In this document: piece by piece, positions 20,920 through 30,169 of the stretch
Layout: every line of letters begins with the position of its first letter
Numbering within the stretch: position 1 is the first letter of the stretch
Origin: Pseudomonas sp. RIT-562
Lineage (GTDB): Bacteria; Pseudomonadota; Gammaproteobacteria; Pseudomonadales; Pseudomonadaceae
Direction: 5' to 3'
DNA: 64,000 nt
Assembly (NCBI RefSeq): GCF_026241895.1
Contig: NZ_JAPJIV010000003.1
Coordinates: 62,001 to 126,000, forward strand
Program-made: the position numbers and the translations under genes
Notes under the pieces: model-generated
Told to the model about the DNA's origin: nothing
The model's database searches: none
What the model saw: only the letters and a program-made list of their open reading frames with translations

Positions 20920-21653
20920 CAGCCCTGCCACCTTTCACCTGGAACGATGATCAATGAGAAATACGGCGAAGACATCGGCTCCACCTGATCGAGCGGTACT
21001 ATTTTCTGGTTAGCCATCGTTGCGCGCTCGACGTACAGCGCCCGCTCTGCCAGTCCTAGTTCCGCCAGCACTTCACGAACCTTGGGAAAGTTGCGCCCCA
21101 GTTTCATGATAACTGCGGCGTCAGCGTCGGCCAGCCGACGTTTCAGGTCTTCACGAGGCAACACGCCGGATAACACCGACAGGCTTTGATTTCGATAGAC
21201 CAATGGCGCACCGAGTACCGACGCGCCGCCCAGCATCGAGCAGACACCGGGCACGACTTCGGCTTCGTAGCGCTCGGCCAGGCGATCGTGCAGATACATG
21301 TAGGAACCGTAGAAGAACGGATCGCCCTCACAGATCACCGCTACATCACGACCGGCATCCAGATGCGCCGCCAGCTCTTGCGCGGCGGTGTCGTAGAAGT
21401 CGCTGATCACCTGTTCATAGGACAATGGCGCCGGCAAAGCTTCGGTCGTCACTGGATACACGAGCGGCAGCAACGTTTGTGCATCCTGAAGGTGAGCCTC
21501 AATGATACCGAAGGCGTTGCCCTTCTTGCCCTTGGCGACGAAGTACGCGACCACAGGCGACTCGCGCAACAGGCGCAGGGCTTTGACGGTGATCAGTTCC
21601 GGATCACCAGGGCCGACGCCCAGGCCAATCAAACGACCCGATGGCTGCATCAT
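20919..21653 (-). CDS. cobI: Precorrin-2 C20-methyltransferase
   Basis: CobI converts precorrin-2 to precorrin-3A using SAM. The 244-residue protein shows the tetrapyrrole methylase fold: [20 protein letters not shown] at the N-terminus, [18 protein letters not shown] in the middle, and [14 protein letters not shown] for the substrate cleft. It overlaps cobH at its 5' end and cobJ at its 3' end, so translation is likely coupled. Two adjacent ATGs (21653 and 21650) could serve as the start. Confidence 0.95.
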   Translation of the reverse strand: MMQPSGRLIGLGVGPGDPELITVKALRLLRESPVVAYFVAKGKKGNAFGIIEAHLQDAQTLLPLVYPVTTEALPAPLSYEQVISDFYDTAAQELAAHLDAGRDVAVICEGDPFFYGSYMYLHDRLAERYEAEVVPGVCSMLGGASVLGAPLVYRNQSLSVLSGVLPREDLKRRLADADAAVIMKLGRNFPKVREVLAELGLAERALYVERATMANQKIVPLDQVEPMSSPYFSLIIVPGERWQG

Positions 21654-22276
21654 TCCACCTCCGTAGCGAGTGCATTGACGGCCGCGGCAGCCATTGCGCT
21701 ACCTCCCAGACGCCCTTGCATGATCACGAAAGGTACGCCTCGGCTGTCGGCGGCAAGTGCTGCCTTGGACTCGGCCGCGCCGACGAAACCTACCGGAAAA
21801 CCCAGGATCAGCGCAGGTTTCGGCGCCCCGGCATCGAGCATTTCCAGCAGGTAGAACAACGCAGTCGGGGCATTGCCGATAACGACCACGCTGCCTTCCA
21901 GGTACGGCCGCCACAATTCAAGAGCGGCGGCGGAGCGGGTGTTGCCCAACTCACGCGCCAGATCCGGCACGCTGTCGTCGCGCAGAGTACAGATCACCTG
22001 GTTGTTGGCCGGCAAGCGTGTTCGGGTCACGCCTTCGGACACCATCCGCGCGTCGCACAAAATCGGCGCCCCGGCAGCGAGTGCATCGCGCCCCGCCTTC
22101 CCCGCGCCGGCGGAATACTGCAAACCGTCAATGGCCTCGACCATGCCGCAGGCATGGATCACTCGAACCGCGAGTTTTTCCAGGTCAGGCGGGATCCGCT
22201 CGAGGTTGGCCTCGGCGCGAATGATCGCGAAGGAGTTGCGATAGATCTCCTGACCGTCGCGGATGTAATCAAGCAT
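21650..22276 (-). CDS. cobH: Precorrin-8X methylmutase
   Basis: CobH moves the C11 methyl to C12, giving hydrogenobyrinate. The 208-residue protein begins [20 protein letters not shown], the family N-terminus. It contains [10 protein letters not shown] with the conserved catalytic His and a C-terminal [14 protein letters not shown] chose the ATG at 22276, which overlaps the end of cobG by eight bases, and rejected in-frame codons further upstream that lie inside cobG. Confidence 0.95.
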   Translation of the reverse strand: MLDYIRDGQEIYRNSFAIIRAEANLERIPPDLEKLAVRVIHACGMVEAIDGLQYSAGAGKAGRDALAAGAPILCDARMVSEGVTRTRLPANNQVICTLRDDSVPDLARELGNTRSAAALELWRPYLEGSVVVIGNAPTALFYLLEMLDAGAPKPALILGFPVGFVGAAESKAALAADSRGVPFVIMQGRLGGSAMAAAAVNALATEVE

Positions 22277-23591
22277 CAAGGGGGCTCCGTGGGCGGGCAT
22301 CAAGCAATGCACCCGCCGCTTCAATAGTGAGATTGCGTGCTTGCAGCGCGCCGAAACCCGGCAGAGCTGCATCGCGAAAATAGACATCGTAGCGACCGTT
22401 ACTGGACGCGAGCAAAGTAACGGGGGCGGTATGTGCGCAAGCGCATGAGCGCGCACAGCCGGTCAAGTGAACCTGATCCTGGCTGCGCTCATTTTTGCGC
22501 AGGGCTCCCAGCAACCGCGCATCGCCCTTGGTATCCGCCAGCCCTTTGCTGCAGCCGGCCGAGCCGGTGCAAGCCACCAGATGAGTCAGCGGCTCAGCGG
22601 CGTCGATCAGATAACCCAAGTCCTGCAATTGCCGGGTGACCAACGAGGCATCGGCCTGGCGGACATTGGGCAGCAGCAGGCTTTGCCAGGGAGTCAGGCG
22701 CAGGCTGGCGTCACCGAACTGTTCGGCCAGGCGTGCAGCACCGTTGAGCATCGACGGATTCAGCCGGCCCAAAGGCGGCATGACGCCAACGTGTACCAGG
22801 CCCTTTTGCAGCTGTGCATAAGTGCCCAGGTGCAATCCCGGCGCAGTCACCCGGCGCCGCCATTTATCGACAGATCGTAGCGGCACTCGCTTGGCCAATA
22901 TCTGCAGCAACTGCTCCGGCGAGCGCTCGGCGAGCACATGCCGCATGCGGGTCTGGTCCGGCCGTGCGAGTTCAAGGAAGGTCTCCAGTACAGCGATCAC
23001 CAACGCATGTCCGTCCTGCAGGGATACCGCAGCGACCGGCCGGTCTGTGGGGCAGCCCGCAAAACCGAACACCAGCGACAGTTCCCCGCCCAAGTCAGCC
23101 GCGCTTAGCCACAGGTCATGGGGGTGCGCAAGCATCGCCAGCGCCTCGCCGCCGTCCAGTTGCACGGCAAACTTGGCGGACAATTCATGGAAGCGCGCAT
23201 GGGTTTGCAGGCTGGTGAGAATTTCCCGTGCCAGCGGGCGGGTGTCGACCAGCATATGTCGATCAATACCGGCGCTAGGGCTCAGCATCAGGTTGCGGAC
23301 GTCATCGCCTGCGGCAGTGGCAGGACCCAAGTCGGCGGCCAGAAGGCTGTCGATCAGTGCGGCCTGGTGCACTCCAATGCCGCGGATTTGCAGATTGGCC
23401 CGGTTGGTTGCTTCTATCTCCCCACCGGCATACAGCTGCGCTGCCTGCGCGACAGCCCTGGCCTGATCCGAGCGAATGGACCCGCCCTCAAGTTTTATCC
23501 GGCAAATACCCCCGTCCAAAGCCTGGACGACACGCAGCAACCCCGGGCAGGCCGAAGGACGCAAGGGACTGGTGGTCGGTGGTGATTTCAC
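22269..23591 (-). CDS. cobG: Precorrin-3B synthase
   Basis: CobG is the oxygen-dependent monooxygenase of the aerobic cobalamin route. The protein has about 440 residues and resembles nitrite/sulfite reductases: two ferredoxin-like half domains (LRVVQALDGG region and LIRLAPWQSL-like LRLTPWQSLLLPN) and the Fe-S/sirohaem-type Cys set CTGSAGCSKG followed by HLTGCARSCACAH. I start at a GTG at 23591 (VKSPPTTSPL); the longer open frame upstream has no homology. The GTG start is uncertain because no strong ribosome-binding site precedes it. It is the first gene of the cobGHIJ operon. Confidence 0.9.
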   Translation of the reverse strand: MKSPPTTSPLRPSACPGLLRVVQALDGGICRIKLEGGSIRSDQARAVAQAAQLYAGGEIEATNRANLQIRGIGVHQAALIDSLLAADLGPATAAGDDVRNLMLSPSAGIDRHMLVDTRPLAREILTSLQTHARFHELSAKFAVQLDGGEALAMLAHPHDLWLSAADLGGELSLVFGFAGCPTDRPVAAVSLQDGHALVIAVLETFLELARPDQTRMRHVLAERSPEQLLQILAKRVPLRSVDKWRRRVTAPGLHLGTYAQLQKGLVHVGVMPPLGRLNPSMLNGAARLAEQFGDASLRLTPWQSLLLPNVRQADASLVTRQLQDLGYLIDAAEPLTHLVACTGSAGCSKGLADTKGDARLLGALRKNERSQDQVHLTGCARSCACAHTAPVTLLASSNGRYDVYFRDAALPGFGALQARNLTIEAAGALLDARPRSPLDA

Positions 23592-23851
23592 GGAATAGCC
23601 GGTAAGGATACGAAGGTCGGCATTATGCCTGCTTTGCACAGCCGGATGAAAAGCCCATGAAAATTGACGACGAAACGCGAAGGTCTTGTGCCCAATGATA
23701 TCAACCCACCGCGCAAACATCATTTGGCAGTCTGCAGGACTATTTAAGATCGGGAATCAATTTCTAAAATCATACTGATATCCAATGTGCCCGATCCCTT
23801 GTACTTTTTGTTCAACTCATTGAAGAGTTAGTTATATACAAGGAGTAGCGC

Positions 23852-24502
23852 ATGGTTAACGGTAAACCCTCCGGCATGTTGACAGGTCCCAATCTGGTTT
23901 CATGCATCGACGAACTTTCACTGCAAGACTTTGATGACCTCACACGCTGCACTCAGCTCGCCACCCGATCCGCCGACCTGGGCTATAGCCGTTTCCTCGA
24001 CTCGGCGCAATGGATGGATGAGTACGTATCGACGCTGAATTTCCTGGGTTGGTCCGTCTATGGAGATTCCATCTTTACCCGCACGCGACACTGGCTGGGC
24101 AAGACGGTTGCCGAGTTCCTGGTGGACGGCGCTCAAGCAATGCCTGACACCCGGCAAGGCAATGCCATGATTGACACACTCGATGCGCTTAAACGCGACG
24201 AGCCGGCGCAGTTCTCTCTGGATGAGCAAAGTCTGATGGGCGAGCGGTTCCAGGTTATTCCAGCGCGATACAACTCAAAGGGCGTCATTGAAATGGCGGT
24301 GTTTAACCTTGAACTGATTGCAAACTCCAAGACCAGCAAATTTATCTACCGGGATCTGGAGGGACACTCGGCCCAAATTGTACAGCGGCGGGCCTACCTG
24401 AAACTTGATAAGGAAAAATTCAACAGTGTCAAAGCGGTCATGGAGAAAAAACTGCGCGAAGTGACCATGACCCGATTTCAACTGCAAAAATTTCGTCCGT
24501 AA
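23852..24502 (+). CDS. Orphan protein, member of a four-copy paralogous family (copy D)
   Basis: This 216-residue protein matches no family I know. It shows L36-A37, A41-D42, then W54 and W67, the same spacing as in the copies at 18237, 60949 and 61716. The C-terminal half has a Pro (VIPARY), a predicted strand-rich section and a closing Lys-rich helix. It has no signal peptide or membrane segment. A good ribosome-binding site (CAAGGAGTAG) precedes the ATG, and the 260 bases upstream are A+T rich and should hold its promoter. It sits between the divergent cobG and cobL operons, interrupting what is otherwise a contiguous cob cluster. Confidence 0.78.
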   Translation: MVNGKPSGMLTGPNLVSCIDELSLQDFDDLTRCTQLATRSADLGYSRFLDSAQWMDEYVSTLNFLGWSVYGDSIFTRTRHWLGKTVAEFLVDGAQAMPDTRQGNAMIDTLDALKRDEPAQFSLDEQSLMGERFQVIPARYNSKGVIEMAVFNLELIANSKTSKFIYRDLEGHSAQIVQRRAYLKLDKEKFNSVKAVMEKKLREVTMTRFQLQKFRP

Positions 24503-24651
24503 AAAGTTAGGCACCTGCACCCTCCAGACATCGCCAGGGTTGATATCGTCAGGCGGGGCCAAGCGACACCGCGCTATGATGCACGGCACACAGGGCGACT
24601 CAGACCTGGGCAGCACAATGATTTGGCTTGGTTCAACAAAAGAGGAACAGC

Positions 24652-25863
24652 ATGACCCCCTGGCTGACGGTGGTAGGTATCGGTGAAGACGGCTTCAAGG
24701 GGCTGGGCAAAAACTCCCGTCACGCGCTGCTGGGCGCGGCACGGATCATTGGCAGTGAACGGCAACTGGATCTGTTGCCGCCCTGCATACGTGGCGAACG
24801 CCAGTTCTGGCCAAGCCCCTTCTCCCTCGAACCACTGCTGGCCCTGCGCGGCGAACCGGTTTGCGTGCTGGCCAGCGGCGACCCGATGTTCTATGGCGTC
24901 GGCGCCAGCCTCACCCGACAATTACCCAGCGACGAAATGCTGATCCTGCCCGCCCCTTCCTCCTGCTCCCTGGCTGCTGCACGAATGGGTTGGCCATTGC
25001 AGGAAGTGGTCACACTTTCAGTGGTCGCCCGCCCGCTCGCCGCACTGAACGCGCATTTGTTCAGTGGCACCCGCCTGCTGGTACTCAGCAATGACGGCCA
25101 GAGCCCAGGCGCCATTGCCGCGCTATTGCGCGAGCGCGGATTCGGCCCCAGTCGCCTGAGCGTACTGGAACATCTGGGCGGTGACGCCGAACGGCGGATC
25201 GATGCAGTGGCCAATGACTGGAACGATCCGGTCATCGCCGATCTCAATCTGGTCGCCATCGAATGCCTCGCCGAACCCGACGCCCCGCGCCTGTCGCGCT
25301 TGGCCGGATTGCCGGACACCGCCTTCAGGCATGATGGTCAGCTGACCAAGCGTGACGTCCGGGCAATCACCCTCGCCCGCCTAGCGCCGGTCCCGGGTGA
25401 GCTGCTGTGGGATGTCGGCGCGGGCAGCGGTTCTATCGGAATCGAGTGGATGCGCGCGCACCCAAGTTGCCGCGCGCTGGCGGTAGAGGCCGATGCAGGG
25501 CGCCAACTGTTGATTGAACATAACCGCGACACCCTGGGCGTGCCTGGCCTGCAGCTGATTCGCGGCAGCGCACCGCAGGCGCTGCATGGACTGGAACGCC
25601 CTGATGCCATTTTCATCGGCGGTGGCGTGACCCGCGAAGGCGTGCTGGACACCTGCTGGGCCGCGCTCAAACCTGGTGGTCGGCTGGTGGCCAACGCGGT
25701 CACGTTGCAGAGCGAAATGACCTTGATGAACTGGCGCGAGCAGTACGGCGGCGAACTCACGCGCATTCATATCGCCCAGGCGCAACCCCTGGGTGATTTC
25801 GATACCTGGCGCCAGGCGCTGCCGATTACCCTGCTGGACGTGGTCAAGCCCTTCGATGCGTGA
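24652..25863 (+). CDS. cobL: Precorrin-6Y C5,15-methyltransferase (decarboxylating)
   Basis: CobL methylates C5 and C15 of the corrin ring and decarboxylates the C12 acetate. The 403 residues fuse a CbiE-like methylase ([31 protein letters not shown]) to a C-terminal CbiT-like Rossmann methyltransferase ([16 protein letters not shown], about residue 245 onward). The start at 24652 is preceded by AGAGGAA. It overlaps cbiD by eight bases, heading the plus-strand cobL-cbiD-cobK operon. Confidence 0.95.
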   Translation: MTPWLTVVGIGEDGFKGLGKNSRHALLGAARIIGSERQLDLLPPCIRGERQFWPSPFSLEPLLALRGEPVCVLASGDPMFYGVGASLTRQLPSDEMLILPAPSSCSLAAARMGWPLQEVVTLSVVARPLAALNAHLFSGTRLLVLSNDGQSPGAIAALLRERGFGPSRLSVLEHLGGDAERRIDAVANDWNDPVIADLNLVAIECLAEPDAPRLSRLAGLPDTAFRHDGQLTKRDVRAITLARLAPVPGELLWDVGAGSGSIGIEWMRAHPSCRALAVEADAGRQLLIEHNRDTLGVPGLQLIRGSAPQALHGLERPDAIFIGGGVTREGVLDTCWAALKPGGRLVANAVTLQSEMTLMNWREQYGGELTRIHIAQAQPLGDFDTWRQALPITLLDVVKPFDA

Positions 25864-26953
25864 TGAAACTGCCGAGCAACCCGCCCCCCTGCGCAGCGGC
25901 CTGACCACCGGCAGTTGCGCCACCGCCACCAGCCTCGCCGCCGCCCGATTGTTGCTGGGTGGCCTGGGCGCGGACGCTGTGGATATTGTGTTGCCCAAGG
26001 GCAAGCAAGTGCAGATGCGCCTGGAGTTCTGCCGGTTGACCGAAGACGGCGCGGAGGCCGGTACCATCAAGGATGCCGGAGACGATCCGGATGTCACCCA
26101 CGGCGCCCTGCTCTATTCCCGGGTGCGCCTGGACGCCGACCCGGGCATTCGTTTCAGGGCCGGCCGAGGCGTCGGTACCGTCACCCGACCGGGACTGGTA
26201 CTGGGCGTGGGCGAGCCGGCAATCAACCCGGTACCGCGCAAGATGATCAGCGACCACCTGACTCAGCTGGCGGCTGAATTAGGTTACAGCGGCGGTTTTG
26301 AGGTCACGGTAAACGTCGAGGGTGGCGAGGCCCTGGCGTTGAAAACCATGAACCCGCGCCTGGGAATTCTCGGCGGACTGTCGATTCTGGGTACCAGCGG
26401 CATCGTCCGGCCATTCTCCTGCGCCGCGTACATTGCCTCGATTCATCAGGGCATCGACGTCGCCAAGACCAACGGCTATCTGCACATTGCTGCGTGCACC
26501 GGCAACGCCAGCGAAGACACCATGCGCCGGGTCTACAACCTGCCGGAAATCGCTTTGATTGAAATGGGCGACTTCGTCGGCGCGGTGCTCAAGCACCTGC
26601 GCCGCGTGCCTGTGGATAAACTGAGCCTGTGCGGGGGATTCGGCAAGATCAGCAAGTTGGCGGCCGGGCACATGGACCTGCACAGCCGGCATTCGAGCAT
26701 CAACCTGTCGCAATTGGCGGAGTGGGCCGCTGCCATCGGCGCCGACCAGGCGTTGCAGCAGGCGATCCGCCAGGCCAATACCAGCCAGCAAGCCCTGGCG
26801 ATGGCCAGCGCAGCTGGGATCGCCCTCGGTGACCTGGTCTGCCAGCACGCACTGGATTTTGCCCGCAGCGTGGTGCCGGCCCAGGTGCAGGTCGAGGTAT
26901 TTGCTATTGACCGCCAGGGCGGAGTGGTCGGCCATGCAGGGGGCTTCCAATGA
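25856..26953 (+). CDS. cbiD: Cobalt-precorrin-5B C1-methyltransferase
   Basis: CbiD methylates C1 during corrin synthesis. The 365-residue protein has the family hallmark [21 protein letters not shown] near the N-terminus and [21 protein letters not shown] with [10 protein letters not shown] in the core. I use the ATG at 25856, inside the end of cobL, because the signature begins shortly after it; the longer open frame starting at 25793 is a shadow of cobL. Its stop overlaps the cobK start (ATGA). CbiD replaces CobF in pathways that are otherwise aerobic. Confidence 0.95.
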   Translation: MRDETAEQPAPLRSGLTTGSCATATSLAAARLLLGGLGADAVDIVLPKGKQVQMRLEFCRLTEDGAEAGTIKDAGDDPDVTHGALLYSRVRLDADPGIRFRAGRGVGTVTRPGLVLGVGEPAINPVPRKMISDHLTQLAAELGYSGGFEVTVNVEGGEALALKTMNPRLGILGGLSILGTSGIVRPFSCAAYIASIHQGIDVAKTNGYLHIAACTGNASEDTMRRVYNLPEIALIEMGDFVGAVLKHLRRVPVDKLSLCGGFGKISKLAAGHMDLHSRHSSINLSQLAEWAAAIGADQALQQAIRQANTSQQALAMASAAGIALGDLVCQHALDFARSVVPAQVQVEVFAIDRQGGVVGHAGGFQ

Positions 26954-27666
26954 AACGCATCTTGTTGCTCGGCGGCGTCACTGAAGCACTGGCCATTGCC
27001 CGAACCCTGGGGCCGCAACACATCTACAGCCTCGCCGGCGTCGGCCGCGTGCCCACGGATCTGTCCTGTCAGGTGCGCGTCGGTGGCTATGGCGGTGCGC
27101 AAGGCCTGGCGCAGTTCATCGACGACCAAGCCATCGACCTGCTGCTGGACGCAACCCATCCCTACGCTGCGCAGATCAGCCAGAACGCGGCCACTGCGGC
27201 GCGCATGAGCGGCATTCCCTGCTGGGCCCTCAGACGCCCGGCCTGGCAGGCGCAGGCCGGTGATAATTGGCGAGAAGTCAACGACTGGCCCGATTTGATC
27301 AGCGCCCTGCAACCCTTCAGTCGCCCGCTGTTCACCCTCGGCCGCGAGCCTCTGCAACACCTGCACGAAATCCCGCCCGAGCAGTTCTGGACTCTGCGCG
27401 CACTGGACGTCTACCCCGGCAACGAACGCTGCGAAGTGATCGGCGCCCGCGGGCCCTTTCTGATCGACGACGAACGCCAACTGTTCGAACGCCGGCAGAT
27501 CGACGTGTTGATCAGCAAGAACAGCGGTAGCACCGCCACCGAACCGAAGCTGGAAGTGGCGCGGGAGCGTGGGGTGCCGGTGCTGGTGTTGAAAAGACCG
27601 GTGTTGCCGAGAGTGGATAGGGAGTTTGAGTCGGTGAAGCAGGTGTTGGCGGCCCTGTCGTCGTAG
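26950..27666 (+). CDS. cobK: Precorrin-6A reductase
   Basis: CobK reduces the precorrin-6A macrocycle with NADPH. The 238-residue protein starts [17 protein letters not shown], a Rossmann-like opening. It has the conserved [11 protein letters not shown] motif and the late segment [19 protein letters not shown] typical of CobK/CbiJ. It is the last gene of cobL-cbiD-cobK. Whether it acts on a cobalt-containing or cobalt-free substrate cannot be decided here; CobG next door favours the cobalt-free route. Confidence 0.94.
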   Translation: MKRILLLGGVTEALAIARTLGPQHIYSLAGVGRVPTDLSCQVRVGGYGGAQGLAQFIDDQAIDLLLDATHPYAAQISQNAATAARMSGIPCWALRRPAWQAQAGDNWREVNDWPDLISALQPFSRPLFTLGREPLQHLHEIPPEQFWTLRALDVYPGNERCEVIGARGPFLIDDERQLFERRQIDVLISKNSGSTATEPKLEVARERGVPVLVLKRPVLPRVDREFESVKQVLAALSS

Positions 27667-27867
27667 GACGCCTCCTATATTCCTTCGAAACTCGTGACTT
27701 TGCCGACAACGTTTTCGGAGAAGGCCGTCTATCCGGCCTATCGCGCCAAACTTATAGTTCGGCAGCTGTTTCTATTTCGCACAAAGCTCCACAACTTACG
27801 GAGCTCAATTAAGGTCGCCCCGAAAAAGTGCTACTTGCCAACATGTATCCCAAGGAATACGATCAAC

Positions 27868-28170
27868 ATGGTCGACTTCAAACGCTCCCAGGCATTTGCC
27901 CACTGGCTTAATGCCCTTAAGGACACCGTCGGCAAAGCTCGCATCTTAGCCAGGCTGCGAGCCGCCGAGCACGGCAGGTTTGGCGACTGCGAGCCGGTAG
28001 GTGGGTCTGTTTACGAAATGCGCGTGCATTACGGCCCCGGCTACAGGATGTACTTTACTCGTCGAGGAGAGGTCTTCTATCTGCTTCTTGTCGGTGGAGA
28101 CAAGTCGACTCAAAAACGCGATATAAAACGCGCTATTCAAATGGCGCAGGACATCGGTAATGAGGAGTGA
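27868..28170 (+). CDS. RelE/HigB-type toxin of a type II toxin-antitoxin module
   Basis: This 100-residue protein belongs to the RelE/ParE-like addiction-module killer family (COG3657 type). It has FAHWLNALKDTVGKARILAR, then GRFGDCEPVGGSVYEMRVHYGPGYRMYF, and a basic C-terminus GGDKSTQKRDIKRA. Such toxins usually cleave mRNA on the ribosome. I chose the ATG at 27868, with AAGGAA upstream, over a longer open frame from 27694 that encodes no conserved sequence. The antitoxin follows three bases after the stop. The toxin-first order is typical of this subgroup. It lies just outside the cob operon. Confidence 0.88.
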   Translation: MVDFKRSQAFAHWLNALKDTVGKARILARLRAAEHGRFGDCEPVGGSVYEMRVHYGPGYRMYFTRRGEVFYLLLVGGDKSTQKRDIKRAIQMAQDIGNEE

Positions 28171-28173
28171 GTC

Positions 28174-28464
28174 ATGGCCGAACAATTTACCCGTTTCGAC
28201 GCCGCCGAGTTTCTAAACACGCCTGAAGAAATGGCTGCTTATCTGGATGCGTGCTTTGATGAAGACGCAGGGGACGGTGTTCTGATACGAGCTGCTCTCA
28301 ACGACATAGCGAGGGCACAAGGAATGACACAGGTCGCTCGGGAAACAGGCCTTGGTCGTGAAAGTTTGTACAAGGCATTGAGCAGCACTGGCAATCCGGA
28401 ATTCGCGACTATCATGAAGGTTATGAAAGCCTTGGGCCTGCGCCTGCATGCCACGGCGCTCTGA
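28174..28464 (+). CDS. Helix-turn-helix antitoxin of the RelE/HigB-type module
   Basis: The 96-residue antitoxin belongs to the COG3636 addiction-module antidote family. It has an N-terminal toxin-binding segment (FDAAEFLNTPEEMAAYLDA) and a Cro-like helix-turn-helix (MTQVARETGLGRESLYKAL). It should neutralise the preceding toxin and repress the shared promoter. The gene starts three bases after the toxin stop, with GAGGAG as ribosome-binding site. Confidence 0.9.
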   Translation: MAEQFTRFDAAEFLNTPEEMAAYLDACFDEDAGDGVLIRAALNDIARAQGMTQVARETGLGRESLYKALSSTGNPEFATIMKVMKALGLRLHATAL

Positions 28465-28561
28465 CTGCGCTGCGACACCACACCGCAGCCGGGCTTTTTA
28501 CTTATCGGCCCTGATCAGGCTAAATAGCCGCGCCTGATCGCCCACCCACCGGATTTGTCCC

Positions 28562-28960
28562 ATGTCCCGACAACGGCTCGCAATTGCCTGGATCGCCTGC
28601 TTTGCAGTGCTGTTCAACATGCTCGCCATGCCGATGTCCGGTGCACTGGCGCAATCGGCAAAATCGCCGGCCGAACAGGTGTTGTGGGGTAGCTTCTGCA
28701 CTTCCAGCGGCACCAAGATGGTGGCGATTTCCCTGGGTGCCGTCGACCAGAAAGCCCCGCAGGGTGACGAGCATTCCAACATGCAGCATTGCTGGTGCTG
28801 CTCCGGTTCCGCGCCATTGGTGGCCTTGCCCGGGCATGTGCCGCAGCTGTATTTCGCGCATTACCAGGCCAATCAGAGCCTGCCCGTTGGCTCTCTTGAA
28901 CTGCCGACACCTCGCCAGCAATGGCCTGCCTTGAACCCCCGGGCCTCTCCTCTGGTGTGA
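28562..28960 (+). CDS. DUF2946 family protein, copper-module gene 1
   Basis: This 132-residue protein has a signal sequence or membrane anchor (IAWIACFAVLFNMLAMP) and the DUF2946 signature of paired cysteines near the middle (HCWCCSGSAP). DUF2946 proteins are commonly encoded beside PCu(A)C chaperones and OprC receptors, so a role in periplasmic copper handling is likely but not proven. The gene heads a run of copper genes and is followed 48 bases later by the chaperone. Confidence 0.82.
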   Translation: MSRQRLAIAWIACFAVLFNMLAMPMSGALAQSAKSPAEQVLWGSFCTSSGTKMVAISLGAVDQKAPQGDEHSNMQHCWCCSGSAPLVALPGHVPQLYFAHYQANQSLPVGSLELPTPRQQWPALNPRASPLV

Positions 28961-29008
28961 TTCTTTCTCGCAATTAACCTGCGTCTCGAATCGTTCCGGA
29001 GAACCGCC

Positions 29009-29488
29009 ATGTTGAACAAACTCATCGTCCTGGCCGCGTTGCTGTTGCCTGCCTGCTTCGCCCATGCCCACGAATACAAGGCTGGGCAGCTCGACATTGC
29101 CCACCCCTGGTCCCAGGAGTTACCGCCCAACGCGCCGACTGTGGCGGCGTATTTCGTGGTGACCAACAAAGGCGACACTGCTGATCGCCTGGTCAGCGTC
29201 GACTCGCCAATCGCCGGCATTGCCCAGTTGCACGAGCATATCCAGCAGGGTGACCTGATGAAAATGCAGCAGGTCCAGAGCGTGGCAATCCCGGCCGGCG
29301 GAGCAGTCACCTTCGCCCCCATGGCCTATCACGTCATGCTGCTGGAGCTGAAAGACCGCGCACTGTTGAGTGATGGCCAGCAGTTTCCGCTGACCATGCA
29401 CTTCGAAAAATCCGGTGAAGTAACGGTCCAGGTCACGGTGCAGAAGCAGGCACCGGATGGCGCGCCAATGCACGCCCACGCCCAGTAA
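29009..29488 (+). CDS. PCu(A)C-type periplasmic copper chaperone
   Basis: The protein should bind Cu(I) in the periplasm and deliver it, for example to cytochrome oxidase. The 159 residues include a cleavable signal peptide (ends near CFAHAHE) and a cupredoxin-like domain with the ligand pattern QLHEH...LMKMQQV, the local version of the family's H-x10-M-x21-H-x-M site, completed by PMAYHVMLLEL. A His/Met-rich tail (PMHAHAQ) adds metal-binding potential. It is preceded by GGAGAA and lies between two DUF2946 genes. Confidence 0.9.
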   Translation: MLNKLIVLAALLLPACFAHAHEYKAGQLDIAHPWSQELPPNAPTVAAYFVVTNKGDTADRLVSVDSPIAGIAQLHEHIQQGDLMKMQQVQSVAIPAGGAVTFAPMAYHVMLLELKDRALLSDGQQFPLTMHFEKSGEVTVQVTVQKQAPDGAPMHAHAQ

Positions 29489-29508
29489 ACGACCGAGCTC
29501 GCACGCCC

Positions 29509-29979
29509 ATGCGCCCGCTTAGCGCCAGGTCACCCGCCACCCGCCGTCAGCCATTGCGCCTGACTCGCGGCAGCTGGGTCAGCCTGTTCGCCATGTTGAT
29601 GATCTTTATCGGCCCGCTGATTTCCCAGTCGATGCCGATGGATCAGCGCGCCTCGATGTCCATGAGCATGTCCATGAACATGCCGATGGACATGCCGATG
29701 GACATGAGCCTGGACAAGTCGACGATGCAGCACGCCGAGCATGGCGCGCAGGTCGACGACGAGCATTGCCCGCCGAAAACCGATAACCATGCGCTTTGGG
29801 AACGATGCGGCTACTGCAGCCTGTTGTTCAATTGCCCGGCACTGACGGGTGGTCAATCCTTCGCTGCATTCGACATCCCCAAAACAAGCACCTTCTCCAC
29901 CCCCGCCACACGCCTTGGCCATTCCCGGCCGAGCTTTTTCCCCGGCGCCCGCACCCGCGCTCCGCCAGCCGTCTCGTAA
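29509..29979 (+). CDS. DUF2946 family protein with a methionine-rich repeat, copper-module gene 2
   Basis: This 156-residue protein has one N-terminal hydrophobic segment (VSLFAMLMIFIGPLIS), then a striking run in which Met alternates with Ser, Asn, Pro or Asp from residue 50 to 67. A His/Cys section with ERCGYCSLLFNCPAL, the DUF2946 core, follows. Alternating methionines of this kind are typical Cu(I)/Ag(I) ligands in periplasmic copper proteins. The repeat comes from short in-frame DNA duplications (12-base unit around 29680-29703). It follows the chaperone by 20 bases and is followed by a REPIN before oprC. Confidence 0.82.
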   Translation: MRPLSARSPATRRQPLRLTRGSWVSLFAMLMIFIGPLISQSMPMDQRASMSMSMSMNMPMDMPMDMSLDKSTMQHAEHGAQVDDEHCPPKTDNHALWERCGYCSLLFNCPALTGGQSFAAFDIPKTSTFSTPATRLGHSRPSFFPGARTRAPPAVS

Positions 29980-30021
29980 ACACCTGCCCAATCCCACACG
30001 GCTATAGAACAGCAAAGCAAT

Positions 30022-30112
30022 CTGTGGGAGCGGGCTTGCTCGCGAAAGCTTTGCGCCAGACGACATTGATGCGGCTGGCACGCCTTCTTCGCGAGCAAGC
30101 CCGCTCCCACAG
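30022..30112. repeat. REPIN upstream of oprC
   Basis: Arms at 30022-30048 and 30087-30112 are inverted copies of a second REP class with core GTGGGAGCGGGCTTGCTCGC. The same class occurs at 38892. Confidence 0.9.
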
Positions 30113-30169
30113 TAGATGCGATGCGTTGCTGCCGGCCGTGTCGTTTACGACTGTTTGACGGAAATTTTC

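Noticed and set aside
23592..23851. Cobalamin riboswitch upstream of cobG or cobL
   Set aside because: I looked for the conserved B12-box type sequence on the proper strands (also in 24503-24651) and did not see it; a covariance-model search would be decisive.
27694..27867. In-frame extension of the toxin gene upstream to 27694
   Set aside because: The extra 58 codons show no similarity to the toxin family, while the ATG at 27868 has a ribosome-binding site and the family N-terminus.
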